A stretch of DNA of 64,000 nucleotides from Brevinematales bacterium (GCA_026417555.1 JAOADA010000003.1:186001-250000); one strand, 5' to 3'; positions 1 through 9,717 are shown, numbered from the stretch's first letter. Numbers and translations: made by a program. The notes: generated by a model not told the origin, from the letters alone.

Positions 1-540
1 ACGTTTCTCTCTGGTCTTTTGAAGAATGGGCATCTCTCCGTGTTTGAGCACGCCTCTGCTACTTTTTTTATTGAAGGGATAAGTCGGGCATGTAGTCATC
101 AATTGGTACGTCATAGGCTCGCGAGTTTTTCCCAACAATCTCAACGTTACGTAGAGGAAAAGGGATTTGCCTATGTGACTCCTCCCGAGATAGCACAACA
201 TCCTGAGGCCTTAGCCTACTATCAGAGTCTTATGTCCACTCTTCAACAAGCATACGAAAAACTTGTTTCTTTAGGTATCAAACGAGAAGATGCCCGTTTC
301 CTTCTCCCTAACGCCACCCATACCGCTCTCAGTGTCACAGCCAATTTCCGTGAATGGCTCCATATCATCGATATGCGCGTCAGTCCCCATGCCCAGTGGG
401 AGATTCGAGATCTTCTCATCCTTATTTGGAAAGAGCTGTACACTATTGCTCCTGTGGTCTTTGGGCTCACCTACTTTGAATATTGGAGCAAGGATATCGA
501 GTACAAAAAAGAAATCTTCTCCCAACGTATAGAGATATGA
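1..540 (+). CDS. thyX: Flavin-dependent thymidylate synthase ThyX (5' end cut off by window)
   Basis: Makes dTMP from dUMP using FAD and methylene-tetrahydrofolate. The frame is open from the first base, so the gene starts upstream; the TTG at 19 is internal. The ThyX signature RHR-x2-S-x4-S-x-R is visible as RHRLASFSQQSQR. Flanking blocks also fit the family (HLSVFEHA before the signature, LLPNATHT and HAQWEIR after it). The visible 179 residues lack roughly the first 40-60 residues of a normal ThyX. The stop overlaps the next start as ATGA, so the two are probably translationally coupled. Presence of ThyX suggests, but does not prove, absence of ThyA. Confidence 0.95.
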   Translation, partial: TFLSGLLKNGHLSVFEHASATFFIEGISRACSHQLVRHRLASFSQQSQRYVEEKGFAYVTPPEIAQHPEALAYYQSLMSTLQQAYEKLVSLGIKREDARFLLPNATHTALSVTANFREWLHIIDMRVSPHAQWEIRDLLILIWKELYTIAPVVFGLTYFEYWSKDIEYKKEIFSQRIEI

Positions 541-1712
541 GACTTTCCAAACGACTTGTTTGGCAAGCTGAGAACAATAGTTGGACAGAAATGCTTGCCA
601 ATACTCAGATCACCCATGATCTTACCCTCTCCAACCCGACAGAGGCATTTGATCTCTCCGGATATCAGGAGGATATTCTTGCGGCTCTTTCCCACCCTGA
701 GGCTCTTCTCTACAATCCATCCCCTCTCGGATTGCTCAAAACCCGAGAATTTCTGGCGGAGGTCCTTGAGATTCCCGGGGGTATTTCTCCATGCCAAATC
801 CTCCTCACCACAAGTACGAGCGAGGCATATAGTCTTCTTTTCAAACTCTTGTGCGATCCCGGCGATGAGGTCCTCGTTCCGGTACCCAGTTATCCCCTCT
901 TCGAATATCTAGCAAAGCTCGAGAATGTGCGGATTGTTCCTTATAGGCTTGAATATACCCATGGAAAAGGATACGACATAGACTTTTCCTCCATTGAAAA
1001 ATCCATCTCCCCCAAAACAAAAGCGCTTGTCTACGTCCACCCCAATAACCCCACAGGAACAGGGGCTTCACTGCAAGAGATTGCCACACTCAATTCCCTG
1101 ACGACTTCCTCTTCCCTCGCTATCATTGTGGATGAGGTGTTCTCTGATTACTGGGTGAGAAGACCTTCTTCCATTCCCTCATCGTGGTGGGGACTTGTTG
1201 ATGGCCCCCTTTTTGTGCTTGGTGGACTCTCCAAATCTCTTCTTCTCCCTCAGATGAAACTTGCCTGGACACTTTTTCACGCTCCTTCCACAGACCTCCC
1301 CGCTCTCACCAAAGCTATAGAACTTCTTGGAGATACCTACCTTTCTCCTTCCCTTCCTATTCAGCTTGCTCTCCCCTCATGGTGGAAACTCAAACCCGGC
1401 CTCACCTCAATGGTTATCAAACGCCTCAATGAGAATCTCGCGCTTCTCCACTCTCTTCTTGAAAACTCTCCCTGTAGGGTTCAGACCTCTCACGGGGGAT
1501 GGTCTGCTGTGATTGAAATACCCCGAATCCTCTCAGAAGAGGACATCACCCACCATCTGGGGAAAAGGGGCGTCAAAATCTACCCCGGATATTTCTTTGA
1601 CTTTGAAAACGAAGGCCACCTGGTGGTAAGTCTTCTCACCCCCCCTGCCTCTCTGAAATCCGGTATCTCTATCCTTCTTGAGGTCCTCGAAGAAGAAATC
1701 TCCAAAACCTAA
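537..1712 (+). CDS. PLP-dependent aminotransferase, class I/II (fold type I)
   Basis: A 391-residue aminotransferase. Visible family marks are HPNNPTGTGAS (the NPTG substrate/PLP block), VDEVFSDY (Asp that binds the PLP ring nitrogen) and GGLSKSLLLPQMKLAW, in which SK is the likely Schiff-base lysine. The frame is open further upstream, but the ATG at 537 overlaps the thyX stop (ATGA) and the protein starts like relatives from there. The substrate cannot be told from sequence. It resembles the 'pyridoxal phosphate-dependent aminotransferase' group near aspartate/alanine aminotransferases. Link to ThyX is positional only. Confidence 0.85.
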   Translation: MRLSKRLVWQAENNSWTEMLANTQITHDLTLSNPTEAFDLSGYQEDILAALSHPEALLYNPSPLGLLKTREFLAEVLEIPGGISPCQILLTTSTSEAYSLLFKLLCDPGDEVLVPVPSYPLFEYLAKLENVRIVPYRLEYTHGKGYDIDFSSIEKSISPKTKALVYVHPNNPTGTGASLQEIATLNSLTTSSSLAIIVDEVFSDYWVRRPSSIPSSWWGLVDGPLFVLGGLSKSLLLPQMKLAWTLFHAPSTDLPALTKAIELLGDTYLSPSLPIQLALPSWWKLKPGLTSMVIKRLNENLALLHSLLENSPCRVQTSHGGWSAVIEIPRILSEEDITHHLGKRGVKIYPGYFFDFENEGHLVVSLLTPPASLKSGISILLEVLEEEISKT

Positions 1713-1749
1713 AGCCCCCTCACCATTATACCCAATCCCTCGCTTCTTC

Positions 1750-2613
1750 CTAAGATGATTTCTCCTCTCGAGAGAGAAAAAGCTTCTCAACAATAGCCAC
1801 ATTCTGACGAACATGATGGGGTTTTGTCATGCTTACCACACAGGCACTCACTCCTTTTTGGCCCAACACAAAACGAAACGCCTCCTCCACAGAGCTCTGA
1901 ACTTCTCGCCATTTCCCTGTTTTAAAGAGAGGATGGTGTTTTCGTACATCCTTTTGCTGAGACAAGGGGTCAAAGGGTCGTCCAGCCAAAAATCCTTGGG
2001 CAAGTGGGCTATAGGCTATAAACCCTATCTGATAACGCTGACAAAAAGGCAAAAGTTCTTTTTCTGGCTCAGGATGGAGAAGATTGTATTCTGCTTGCAG
2101 ACTTACCACCTCCATCCACTGTACCGCCTTGGCAAGCAAAGAAGCAGAAAAATTACACACTCCAATATACCGGATAACTCCCTGTCGCTGAAGTTCCCTC
2201 AAGGTCTCACATACCTCCCAAACAGACGTCTTCTGATCATACCAATGGACTTGATACAGATCTATGTAGTCGGTTCTTAAACGGCGAAGACTTGCCTCCA
2301 CCTCCCGAAGAATATCCTCACGCGAAAGAGAAAGCCAGACATGACGTTCATCCCACTGGATACCACACTTGGTAGCAAGCACAATCTCCCGTCGAACAGA
2401 AGCAAGTACCTCTCCAATATGTTTCTCTGAGATTCCCTTGCCATAAAAAGGCGCGGTATCATACAGCGTAACCCCACACTCAAACGCCACCTCAAGAGAG
2501 CGAAGCGCCTCCCCCCTCTCTACATCAGGCCATCCCTCCTCTCCCAAAGCCCACCCCCCATACCCCAACACAGAGACAACAGGCCCCCCTTTCCCTAACT
2601 GGCGATACACCAT
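1750..2613 (-). CDS. Aldo/keto reductase
   Basis: A 287-residue NAD(P)H-dependent oxidoreductase with a TIM-barrel fold. The catalytic tetrad is visible: Asp52 and Tyr57 in YDTAPFYG, Lys82 in ATKCG and His123 in LYQVHWYD. The C-terminal segment ACVVSMTKPHHVRQN fits the cofactor-binding end seen in the family. It lies 3 bases after the Na/Pi cotransporter gene on the same strand, so the two are cotranscribed. Physiological substrate unknown. Confidence 0.88.
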   Translation of the reverse strand: MVYRQLGKGGPVVSVLGYGGWALGEEGWPDVERGEALRSLEVAFECGVTLYDTAPFYGKGISEKHIGEVLASVRREIVLATKCGIQWDERHVWLSLSREDILREVEASLRRLRTDYIDLYQVHWYDQKTSVWEVCETLRELQRQGVIRYIGVCNFSASLLAKAVQWMEVVSLQAEYNLLHPEPEKELLPFCQRYQIGFIAYSPLAQGFLAGRPFDPLSQQKDVRKHHPLFKTGKWREVQSSVEEAFRFVLGQKGVSACVVSMTKPHHVRQNVAIVEKLFLSREEKSS

Positions 2614-2616
2614 GAT

Positions 2617-4284
2617 CTATGCCACATCCTCCAGATAGTTTGCTATCGTATAACAAAAATCCCCAATATGTTCAAGATGTTTCACCATCTCCATATAGAT
2701 AATCTCTCCCTCAATATCAGCTCCCTTGATGAGCTTGTTTTCTACAAGCTTGCGCAAACGATTGCGTTTAGAATTGATAGCCTTTTCCATTTTCTGGGCA
2801 AGTTCAATACTGTGATCTTGAAGCCTCTCTTGGAGATAGTCCACATTATATTTAAGAAAATCCAAAACCTCATACGTATATTGAATAATCTCCTCCATCC
2901 CATTTTTGTGGAATTTCAGTCTCTTTTTTTTCTTCTTTTTCAACAAAGAAAAAAGCATACTGATACTCGTACTGATGCTACGAATCTCTCCGATAAGAAT
3001 AAGATAGGCATTGATTTCATAGCTCTGCTTCTCTGTAACAAGAGTGGTACGACACTCCGCAAGAAAACGAGAAAGCGTTGCCCGCATTTGTTCAATATAA
3101 CCATCCTGTTCCTGAATATGAATCTCTACTTCTTCAATTGTTCTTAGATCCTCTTTCACCACCCGTAAAAACTGAAGGGCCATCTCATACGTCATCCCAA
3201 TCATCTGGCCAATCTCTCGCTTCGCCATACTAATATTGGCCTCCGCAAAATCTGGCATGCCTACGCGGATAGGTTTGATCTCATAGGTCTCATCGGTAAG
3301 TTTCTTAGGTTTCACCCACCAACTGACAATAGCCGCCAGTTGAGGAATAAACCAGATAAGAAGAAGAGTATTGCAGATATTAAAAAGAGAATGAAAAGCC
3401 GAAAGATGGAAAGGAAGGTGAACCGGATCATGAATATCTCCAGGAATAAGAAAATCCACTACCTTCAAAAACGGTGAAAACACCACAAGCATCCACGCCA
3501 CCCCTATCAGATTAAAAAGCATATGAGCCCTTGCCGCCCGTTTCGCACTAAGCGTGAGATTCAATGAAGCAAGATACGCGGTAATCGTAGTTCCAATATT
3601 CTCCCCCAAGACAAAACCAAACGCTATGTCTGGTGGAATCCAGCCCTTGTACGCCAATGCAATCGTGATAGTCATCGCAGCACTCGAAGATTGGATGAGA
3701 ATAGTAAGAAACGTACCTATAACCACAGCCAGAACTACTGATCCAAAACCAAAACCTGAGAGTTTCTGGATGAAACTCAACACTTCAACATGATTTTTGA
3801 GATCAGGGACGGCGTTTTTCAGAAGCCCCAAGCCAAAAAAAAGCAACCCAAAACCTACCAGAAACTCTCCCAGATTACGCAGTCTCTCTCGACTACTAAA
3901 GGCAAAGGGAAACCCTACAGCAATAGCTGGCATGGTAAGTAGCCCAATATCAAACTTGAACCCAAAAAAAGAAACAATCCACGCTGTAAGCGTGGTGCCA
4001 ATATTGGCCCCCATAATGACACTAATAGCCTGTGTCAGATTCATAAGCTGGGCATGAACCAGAGTGACAACCATCACCGTCGTCGCTGATGAAGACTGAA
4101 TAAGCCCCGTGATAACAAGCCCTACCAAAACACCTCCCACAGGACGGCGCGTAAAAAACCCAAGAATACTTTTGATCCTATCACTCCCCGCCCTTTGAAT
4201 AGCCTCACTCATAATCCGAATACCAAAAAGAAAAATTCCTAAACTTCCCAAGAAATTGAATACTCCTAACCACCCCTGCACCAC
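2617..4284 (-). CDS. Na+/phosphate cotransporter family protein with C-terminal PhoU-like domain
   Basis: A 555-residue inner-membrane protein. The first ~340 residues hold about eight hydrophobic segments and the inverted-repeat motifs of the NptA/YjbB family: QSSSATTV and QSSSAAMT, plus GANIGTTLTAW and GENIGTTITAY. Residues ~350-555 are charged and helical, like a PhoU domain. The likely role is sodium-coupled phosphate transport or phosphate homeostasis. The start is GTG: an in-frame TGA lies directly upstream, and AGGAG sits 6 bases before the GTG. A nearby ATG is in another frame. Confidence 0.88.
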   Translation of the reverse strand: MVQGWLGVFNFLGSLGIFLFGIRIMSEAIQRAGSDRIKSILGFFTRRPVGGVLVGLVITGLIQSSSATTVMVVTLVHAQLMNLTQAISVIMGANIGTTLTAWIVSFFGFKFDIGLLTMPAIAVGFPFAFSSRERLRNLGEFLVGFGLLFFGLGLLKNAVPDLKNHVEVLSFIQKLSGFGFGSVVLAVVIGTFLTILIQSSSAAMTITIALAYKGWIPPDIAFGFVLGENIGTTITAYLASLNLTLSAKRAARAHMLFNLIGVAWMLVVFSPFLKVVDFLIPGDIHDPVHLPFHLSAFHSLFNICNTLLLIWFIPQLAAIVSWWVKPKKLTDETYEIKPIRVGMPDFAEANISMAKREIGQMIGMTYEMALQFLRVVKEDLRTIEEVEIHIQEQDGYIEQMRATLSRFLAECRTTLVTEKQSYEINAYLILIGEIRSISTSISMLFSLLKKKKKKRLKFHKNGMEEIIQYTYEVLDFLKYNVDYLQERLQDHSIELAQKMEKAINSKRNRLRKLVENKLIKGADIEGEIIYMEMVKHLEHIGDFCYTIANYLEDVA

Positions 4285-4310
4285 TCATAGCTCCTTTTTT
4301 AGAATAGTTT

Positions 4311-4339
4311 ATGATAAAGCAAAGCCTCAGATCTCGCAA
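4311..4339 (-). promoter_or_regulatory. Probable sigma70 promoter of the Na/Pi cotransporter-AKR operon
   Basis: Read on the minus strand: -35 TTGCGA (4334-4339), 17-base spacer, -10 TATCAT (4311-4316). It lies about 30 bases ahead of the GTG start at 4284. Pattern match only. Confidence 0.5.
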
Positions 4340-4495
4340 GAGAGAGTTTCTCTCCGCCTCACATTCTCCCAATGAGGTTGCTGTGAAACAGAAAAGAAAA
4401 CCTCCCTCACATTCCAACCACCCAAACCAGCGCTTGAGAAGGTTTTCAAGAAGCAACACACGATTGATTGGATGAGCAAGAGAAAGACCTTTTTC

Positions 4496-4524
4496 TTGAA
4501 ATCTTCCCTCTCTCCATGTATAAT
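4496..4524 (+). promoter_or_regulatory. sigma70-type promoter of the YfhO-like gene
   Basis: TTGAAA (4496-4501), 17-base spacer, TATAAT (4519-4524). The gene starts at 4557 behind the SD AGAAGGAG, giving a leader of about 25 bases. It probably also drives the debranching enzyme gene. Confidence 0.7.
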
Positions 4525-4556
4525 CTATCAGCCTCGTAAAATAGAAGGAGTTTCCG

Positions 4557-7010
4557 ATGCAGAAGAAAACCCCTGTCCTTATCCTCTTTGGCATAAGTTT
4601 GTTTGCCATTGGTGTCTTATTCTGGCCAACGTTTTTCGGGTATCCTCTTCAAGGCATTGATGGGTCAATCGGTATCATCAAAGCTATTCAGGAGAGTATC
4701 CAAACCTCTGCCGGTCAGTGGCATCATTTTTATTGGATGGGAAGTGGAAGTACGGACCTCCCACCTTACCTGTATCATCTTGCCCTTCGAGTATTCCCTG
4801 CTATGTGGTTTCAGAACATCTATTATCCCATGATGCTTCTTTTGGCTATAACAGGAATGTGGGTATGGCTTCGTCGCCTGGGAAGAAATCCCTGGGCTTC
4901 GTTATTTGGGGCTCTCAGTTATGGGTTGATGCCTCACTGGGTTTCTCTGGTCTTTGGGGGACATATCCTTGTCTTTGAGGCCCTCGCATGGCTTCCCTGG
5001 CTTCTCTGGGCTCTCACCCAAACCTTTCGCTCTTCTACTTGGCACTGGATACCGTGGGCTGGGGTCAGTGGTATTCTCTGGGGCATCCTCATGAATGCCG
5101 ACATCCAGAGAGGGTTTTACCTCTCCCTTGTCGCTGCTACCATGGTTCTTCTCATCTGGTGGGAGAAAAAACAGGATCGTCCCATTCTCTCCTCGCTTGG
5201 TGGGTTTATCATGCGCTCCATTGTCGTTAGTGTCTTTCTTTTTGCGGTGGTGAGTGTAACTTTCGGGGGATGGCTCTCTCTTCTCGAAGGGCGAAAAAAC
5301 CTCTCCCAGACCTCCACAGGCATAGGTGGATGGGAATTTGCCACACAATTTTCTCAGGACCCACGAGAGCTTATTGATAGCCTTGCTTTTGGGTATCATG
5401 GAAAACTCTCCGGTGATCCCTCGGCTCCCTACTGGGGTAGCAAAGAATTCAATGGCAACAGCGACTCGTTAGGGTTTTTCCTTGTGGTACTAGGGATCGT
5501 TGGGGGTGTTTTTCTTTTTCGAAAGGACACCCCTAAAGAAGAGAAACGGTGGCTTCTTTTTTGGGGGATATGGACGCTCGTAGGGCTTCTTTTGGCTTTT
5601 GGCAAATTCTGGCCAGGAAAACCCCTCTATTGGCTCTTCTATCATCTCCCTCTCATGTCCTCCTTTCGTGTTCCTCTCAAGTGGCTCATTATCCCAGGAC
5701 TGGGACTTGTCCTTTTGTCCTCTTACGCCATCGAAAGACTTTTCAAGGCAGTCAACGACAAAGACCTCTCCCTCTGGAAAACGCTTGTCAAAGCCTCTCT
5801 TGCCCTCCTTTCCGTGAGTCTTCTGTGGATGTTTTACCATCTTCTCAGTGCTGACAATCTCACTCAAACCCTCTATCCTCTTCTCAAGGGATATGCCGCC
5901 ATGGCCACGGAAAATCGAGGATGGGCCCTTTTGCGTATGATGGGATTTTCTCTTGTGCTTGTCGCTTCAAGTGGCCTCGTTTTTCTCTCGCTCTCAAGCA
6001 AAACACTCGAAGAGAAACAAAAACGTCTTGCTCACAGGATTGCCTTTGGGGTGGTGCTGGGGGCTATGCTTTTTGATACCCTCACAGTCAATGGATACTA
6101 CTTTGATCGTGCTTTTGTCAAAGAAGGACCAAGCTTCTACCGCCAGGATGAACTGATTGCCAATCTGAAAAAACACCCCACACCTTTCCGGGTAGCCACT
6201 TCTTTGTTTCTTTCTCAACAAGAAAGAATCTCCCCCATCCCTGTGTGTAGTATGAGACAGGCTTATCTCACGTATGACTTTCTTTACCATGGAATAGAGG
6301 CTTTTGATATTCCTGCCGAATCTAGTGTCGACACTGGACTTCAGAAATTTATGCTCGCCAACTATGCCTCAACGGGAATCACTCAACCCAAGCATATCGA
6401 CGATGTCCTTGCGGCAAACTTGCCTATCTTCAGGATGGCTAACGTCGCTTACCTCATCCTGGATGCCATGGTTACCAACACCAATTATCCCCTCGCGGGA
6501 ATATGGAGAGACAAATCAGGCCAAGCCCATGCGGTCTATACTATCCAGGGAACACTTCCTCGTGTAGCCTGGTTTGGTAACGCTGTCTCCGTTACCAATG
6601 AAGACGAGGCTTTTGCTCTTTTCTCTCGCCCTACATGGCCAAGGACTGAGACCATCATTGTCGAGAAGGGACAAAATCTCACCACAAAAGAAACCCTCCC
6701 CGTCTCCCTCCATATTGAAACTTATCGTCCCTCTCTCCTTGTGACCACTGTAGAAACCCCCTCTGATGGGTATGTGCTCATAACAAGCCGTTATCATCCC
6801 CATTGGCAAGCCCGTCTCAATGGGAAAAACGTTCCCATCCTCAAGGCCAATATCGCACAAATGGCGGTTTTTATCCCCGCTGGAAAACATACTCTCACCC
6901 TCTTGTATCAAGCCCCCCTCCTCCCGCAGATCATAGCGTGGACAGGGATCATAATTGGTATAGGATGCGCCATCGTGCTTGTCTTTACCAGAACAACACA
7001 AACGAGGTAG
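4557..7010 (+). CDS. YfhO-family multi-pass membrane protein (GT-C-like)
   Basis: An 817-residue integral membrane protein with about 12 hydrophobic segments: a group in residues ~1-250, another in ~290-500, and one at the C-terminus (~790-810). Between them lies a large polar domain. Typical YfhO traits are GIDG just after the first membrane segment and the C-terminal block SRYHPHWQARLNGK followed by a beta-rich stretch. Bacillus YfhO is implicated in glycosylation of envelope polymers; the exact substrate here is unknown. The SD AGAAGGAG precedes the ATG. The debranching enzyme gene begins 3 bases after the stop. Confidence 0.75.
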   Translation: MQKKTPVLILFGISLFAIGVLFWPTFFGYPLQGIDGSIGIIKAIQESIQTSAGQWHHFYWMGSGSTDLPPYLYHLALRVFPAMWFQNIYYPMMLLLAITGMWVWLRRLGRNPWASLFGALSYGLMPHWVSLVFGGHILVFEALAWLPWLLWALTQTFRSSTWHWIPWAGVSGILWGILMNADIQRGFYLSLVAATMVLLIWWEKKQDRPILSSLGGFIMRSIVVSVFLFAVVSVTFGGWLSLLEGRKNLSQTSTGIGGWEFATQFSQDPRELIDSLAFGYHGKLSGDPSAPYWGSKEFNGNSDSLGFFLVVLGIVGGVFLFRKDTPKEEKRWLLFWGIWTLVGLLLAFGKFWPGKPLYWLFYHLPLMSSFRVPLKWLIIPGLGLVLLSSYAIERLFKAVNDKDLSLWKTLVKASLALLSVSLLWMFYHLLSADNLTQTLYPLLKGYAAMATENRGWALLRMMGFSLVLVASSGLVFLSLSSKTLEEKQKRLAHRIAFGVVLGAMLFDTLTVNGYYFDRAFVKEGPSFYRQDELIANLKKHPTPFRVATSLFLSQQERISPIPVCSMRQAYLTYDFLYHGIEAFDIPAESSVDTGLQKFMLANYASTGITQPKHIDDVLAANLPIFRMANVAYLILDAMVTNTNYPLAGIWRDKSGQAHAVYTIQGTLPRVAWFGNAVSVTNEDEAFALFSRPTWPRTETIIVEKGQNLTTKETLPVSLHIETYRPSLLVTTVETPSDGYVLITSRYHPHWQARLNGKNVPILKANIAQMAVFIPAGKHTLTLLYQAPLLPQIIAWTGIIIGIGCAIVLVFTRTTQTR

Positions 7011-7013
7011 CGT

Positions 7014-9176
7014 ATGCAGCTTGAGGAGAAACGAGGTTCTCTCCATATAGAACCAGGAAGCCCCTACCTTCTTGGGGCTACCCTCACCCATGCAGGATGC
7101 AATTTTGCTATCTTTTCTCGTCATGCCACGCGTGTTTTTCTTTTGCTTTTTGATGATTACAGAGACAAGGAACCCCATTATGTCATCCAGCTTCACCCAG
7201 AGAAGCACCGTACTGGAGATATCTGGCATATTTTTATCCATGGGATCACAGAAGGCCAGTGTTATGGATATGTGATGGACGGCCCCTACTGGCCGGAGAA
7301 AAAAGGTCACCGTTTCAATAGAAACAAGCTCTTGCTAGATCCCTATGCCAAAGCAATCACAGGCTACTATCAATGGGAAGATCCTGCCTCTTATGGGTAT
7401 GACATCTATTCCCCCTTTGGGGATCTCTCTTTCAGCCCCATCCCCAATTTTCATACCCTCTCCAAATCACAGGTAGTCAGTGATACAGAGTTTGATTGGG
7501 AAGGAGACAAACCCCTTCATATCCCCCTCAAGGACACTATCATCTATGAACTTCATGTGCGAGGATACACCAAACATCCCACGGCTGGAGTAAAATATCC
7601 GGGAACCTACGTGGGACTCATTGAAAAGATTCCCTACCTCAAGGAGCTTGGGATCACCACGGTAGAACTCCTCCCCATCCATGCCTTCAATCCCTATGAA
7701 AACATCCACACCAATCCCTTCACAGGAGAACGGCTCAAGAATTTCTGGGGATACTCAACCCTTGGCTTTTTTGCTCCAGCTAACTGGTATGCTACAGAAG
7801 AGGATGGGCTCAAAGCTGTACGAGAATTCAAAACCATGGTTAAAGCCTTTCACAGAGCCGGGATTGAGGTGATTCTCGATGTGGTGTACAACCATACCGC
7901 TGAAGGAAACGAACTAGGTCCTACGGTAAGTTTTCGTGGCATCGACAACAGCATCTATTACATGCTTGAGAATGGACGCTACTACAAAAATTATTCTGGT
8001 TGTGGCAATACGATGAACTGCAATCACCCCGTCGTCAAACGCCTCATCCTTGATAGTCTTCGGTACTGGGTGATTGATATGCATGTGGACGGATTTCGTT
8101 TTGATCTTGCCGCTATTCTTGGCCGGGACATGTCAGGAAACTGGATCCCCGACTATTCCATTCTCGGAGAAATCAGTCAGGACCCCATCCTCTCTCGTTC
8201 CAAGATCATTGCCGAGGGATGGGACGCCAGTGGTCTCTACGCCGTCGGAAACTTCCCCCCCGGATGGTCAGAATGGAACGGGCGTTTCAGGGATGATGTA
8301 CGCTCTTTTGTCCGAAGTGACGAGGGCAAGGTCCCAGAACTTGCCAAACGCATATGTGGAAGTTATGACATCTTTTTCCAGACCAACCGCAAACCCCAAC
8401 ACTCCATCAACTTCATCACTTCTCATGACGGCTTCACCCTCGCTGATCTCGTAAGTTATAACACCAAACATAACGAGGCAAATGGAGAGAATAACCAAGA
8501 TGGGGATAACCATAACCTCAGCTGGAATTGTGGCATAGAGGGAGAAACCCAGGACCCCTCTATCCTCCACCTCCGCCAAAAACAGATGAAAAACCTCATG
8601 ACCATCCTCATGCTCTCCCAGGGAACCCCAATGATACATGCCGGGGACGAGTTTGGTTTTTCCAAAAGGGGAAACAACAACACCTACTGTCAAGACAATG
8701 AGTACAACTGGCTTGATTGGAGTCTGCTAGAAAAAAACCGGGAATTTTACGAGTTTGTCCGCTTTCTCATCCATTTCAGGAAGTCTTATCTCCCCTTCAA
8801 ACGAGAGACCTTTTTTGTCCCTGGGGATGAAGAGAAGGATGGGGATATTTTCTGGCATGGAGTAGAACTTTTTGAGCCGGATTGGAGCCACTATTCTCGA
8901 AGTATTGCTTTTCTCCTTCGGGGAAATCGCTGGGATAACCCCTACACAGAAATTAGTGCCCCCAATCTCTACTGTATTCTCAATGCCTACTGGGAAAATC
9001 TCACCTTTCACATCCCAGAACCCTCACAGGGATGCCAATGGGAACTCATGATCAATACTGATATGTCTCCAGGCTTCTTTGAATCCCCCCACCGCCCCCA
9101 TGTAGAAGAACCACTCATCACAGCCGCCCCAAGAAGCATCATCGTCCTCATCGAAAAAAATCTGCATAATGCATAA
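7014..9176 (+). CDS. glgX: Glycogen debranching enzyme GlgX / isoamylase-type GH13
   Basis: A 720-residue cytoplasmic enzyme that cleaves alpha-1,6 branches of glycogen. An N-terminal early-set (CBM48-like) domain covers ~residues 15-110 and the GH13 barrel follows. Visible catalytic parts are DVVYNHT (~289-295), the nucleophile Asp364 in DGFRFDLA, the acid/base Glu401 in AEGWDA and the His-Asp pair 471-472 in TSHDGF. Length matches GlgX (~650-720). It lies 3 bases after the YfhO-like gene, probably in the same operon. Together with glgC in this window it implies glycogen metabolism. Confidence 0.92.
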   Translation: MQLEEKRGSLHIEPGSPYLLGATLTHAGCNFAIFSRHATRVFLLLFDDYRDKEPHYVIQLHPEKHRTGDIWHIFIHGITEGQCYGYVMDGPYWPEKKGHRFNRNKLLLDPYAKAITGYYQWEDPASYGYDIYSPFGDLSFSPIPNFHTLSKSQVVSDTEFDWEGDKPLHIPLKDTIIYELHVRGYTKHPTAGVKYPGTYVGLIEKIPYLKELGITTVELLPIHAFNPYENIHTNPFTGERLKNFWGYSTLGFFAPANWYATEEDGLKAVREFKTMVKAFHRAGIEVILDVVYNHTAEGNELGPTVSFRGIDNSIYYMLENGRYYKNYSGCGNTMNCNHPVVKRLILDSLRYWVIDMHVDGFRFDLAAILGRDMSGNWIPDYSILGEISQDPILSRSKIIAEGWDASGLYAVGNFPPGWSEWNGRFRDDVRSFVRSDEGKVPELAKRICGSYDIFFQTNRKPQHSINFITSHDGFTLADLVSYNTKHNEANGENNQDGDNHNLSWNCGIEGETQDPSILHLRQKQMKNLMTILMLSQGTPMIHAGDEFGFSKRGNNNTYCQDNEYNWLDWSLLEKNREFYEFVRFLIHFRKSYLPFKRETFFVPGDEEKDGDIFWHGVELFEPDWSHYSRSIAFLLRGNRWDNPYTEISAPNLYCILNAYWENLTFHIPEPSQGCQWELMINTDMSPGFFESPHRPHVEEPLITAAPRSIIVLIEKNLHNA

Positions 9177-9222
9177 TGCACATTTTTGCATATTATACGA
9201 GTGCAATATTGTGCATTTTTCC
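9175..9222 (+). terminator. Rho-independent terminator after glgX
   Basis: AATGCACA (9175-9182) pairs with TGTGCATT (9210-9217). An inner stem TTGCA/TGCAA is nested inside, and the run of T continues to 9220. The left arm overlaps the glgX stop codon. The arm lies within a short direct repeat (TGCATAA twice, then TGCA, 9163-9180). Confidence 0.55.
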
Positions 9223-9304
9223 TATTTTCGTGCTCAAATGAGAAAAAAGATTCTTTTTTCTATTTCTTTACATTCAAATCACTTATAAAAATAAAAAAAT
9301 ATAC

Positions 9305-9333
9305 TTGATTTTTGGCACAAAATTTGCTATAAT
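9305..9333 (+). promoter_or_regulatory. Consensus sigma70 promoter in glgX-def intergenic region
   Basis: TTGATT (9305-9310), 17-base spacer, TATAAT (9328-9333). The predicted transcript start near 9340 is only about 16 bases before the terminator stem, so the product would be a ~55-nt RNA unless polymerase reads through. Confidence 0.75.
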
Positions 9334-9355
9334 ATAGATGCCCCCTTAAATATAT

Positions 9356-9396
9356 AGAGGCTCCGTCTACCCCCGGCGGGGCCTCTCTCTTTTTTC
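9356..9396 (+). terminator. Strong intrinsic terminator ending a ~55-nt transcription unit
   Basis: Arms AGAGGCTCCGTC (9356-9367) and GGCGGGGCCTCT (9375-9386) form 12 pairs including two G-U wobbles. The loop is TACCCCC, and CTC plus six T follow. It could be the end of a short RNA from the promoter at 9305-9333, or an attenuator for def. Confidence 0.8.
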
Positions 9397-9688
9397 GTTC
9401 AGAGAAGCACGTATCCCCCACCACTCTCTTTTTCAAAGAAAAGATTCTCTGTGAGCCTCTTCTGTTTTCCTGTTTTGAAAAACCTCACACCTCTACCAAA
9501 CCCTTCTTTTAAGTGAAAAACTGCTTTTTTCTCCATGCTCTTCAAAAAAATATATATCTCATGAAAATAAAACAAGTTATAATTTTGGATTTAGATAAGA
9601 AGAGGGGAAAAGGGTTTTCTTTTTGAAGAAGCCTCTCTCCGAAGAGTCTGGTTTCTCTCAAGAGGTTTTTCTCAAAAGGGGGACAAAT

Positions 9689-9717
9689 TTTACTTTCTTC
9701 TGATTTTGCCTTACAAT
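9689..9717 (+). promoter_or_regulatory. Candidate promoter of the def operon
   Basis: TTTACT (9689-9694), 17-base spacer, TACAAT (9712-9717), 18 bases before the def start codon. The -35 is weak (4 of 6). Confidence 0.45.
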
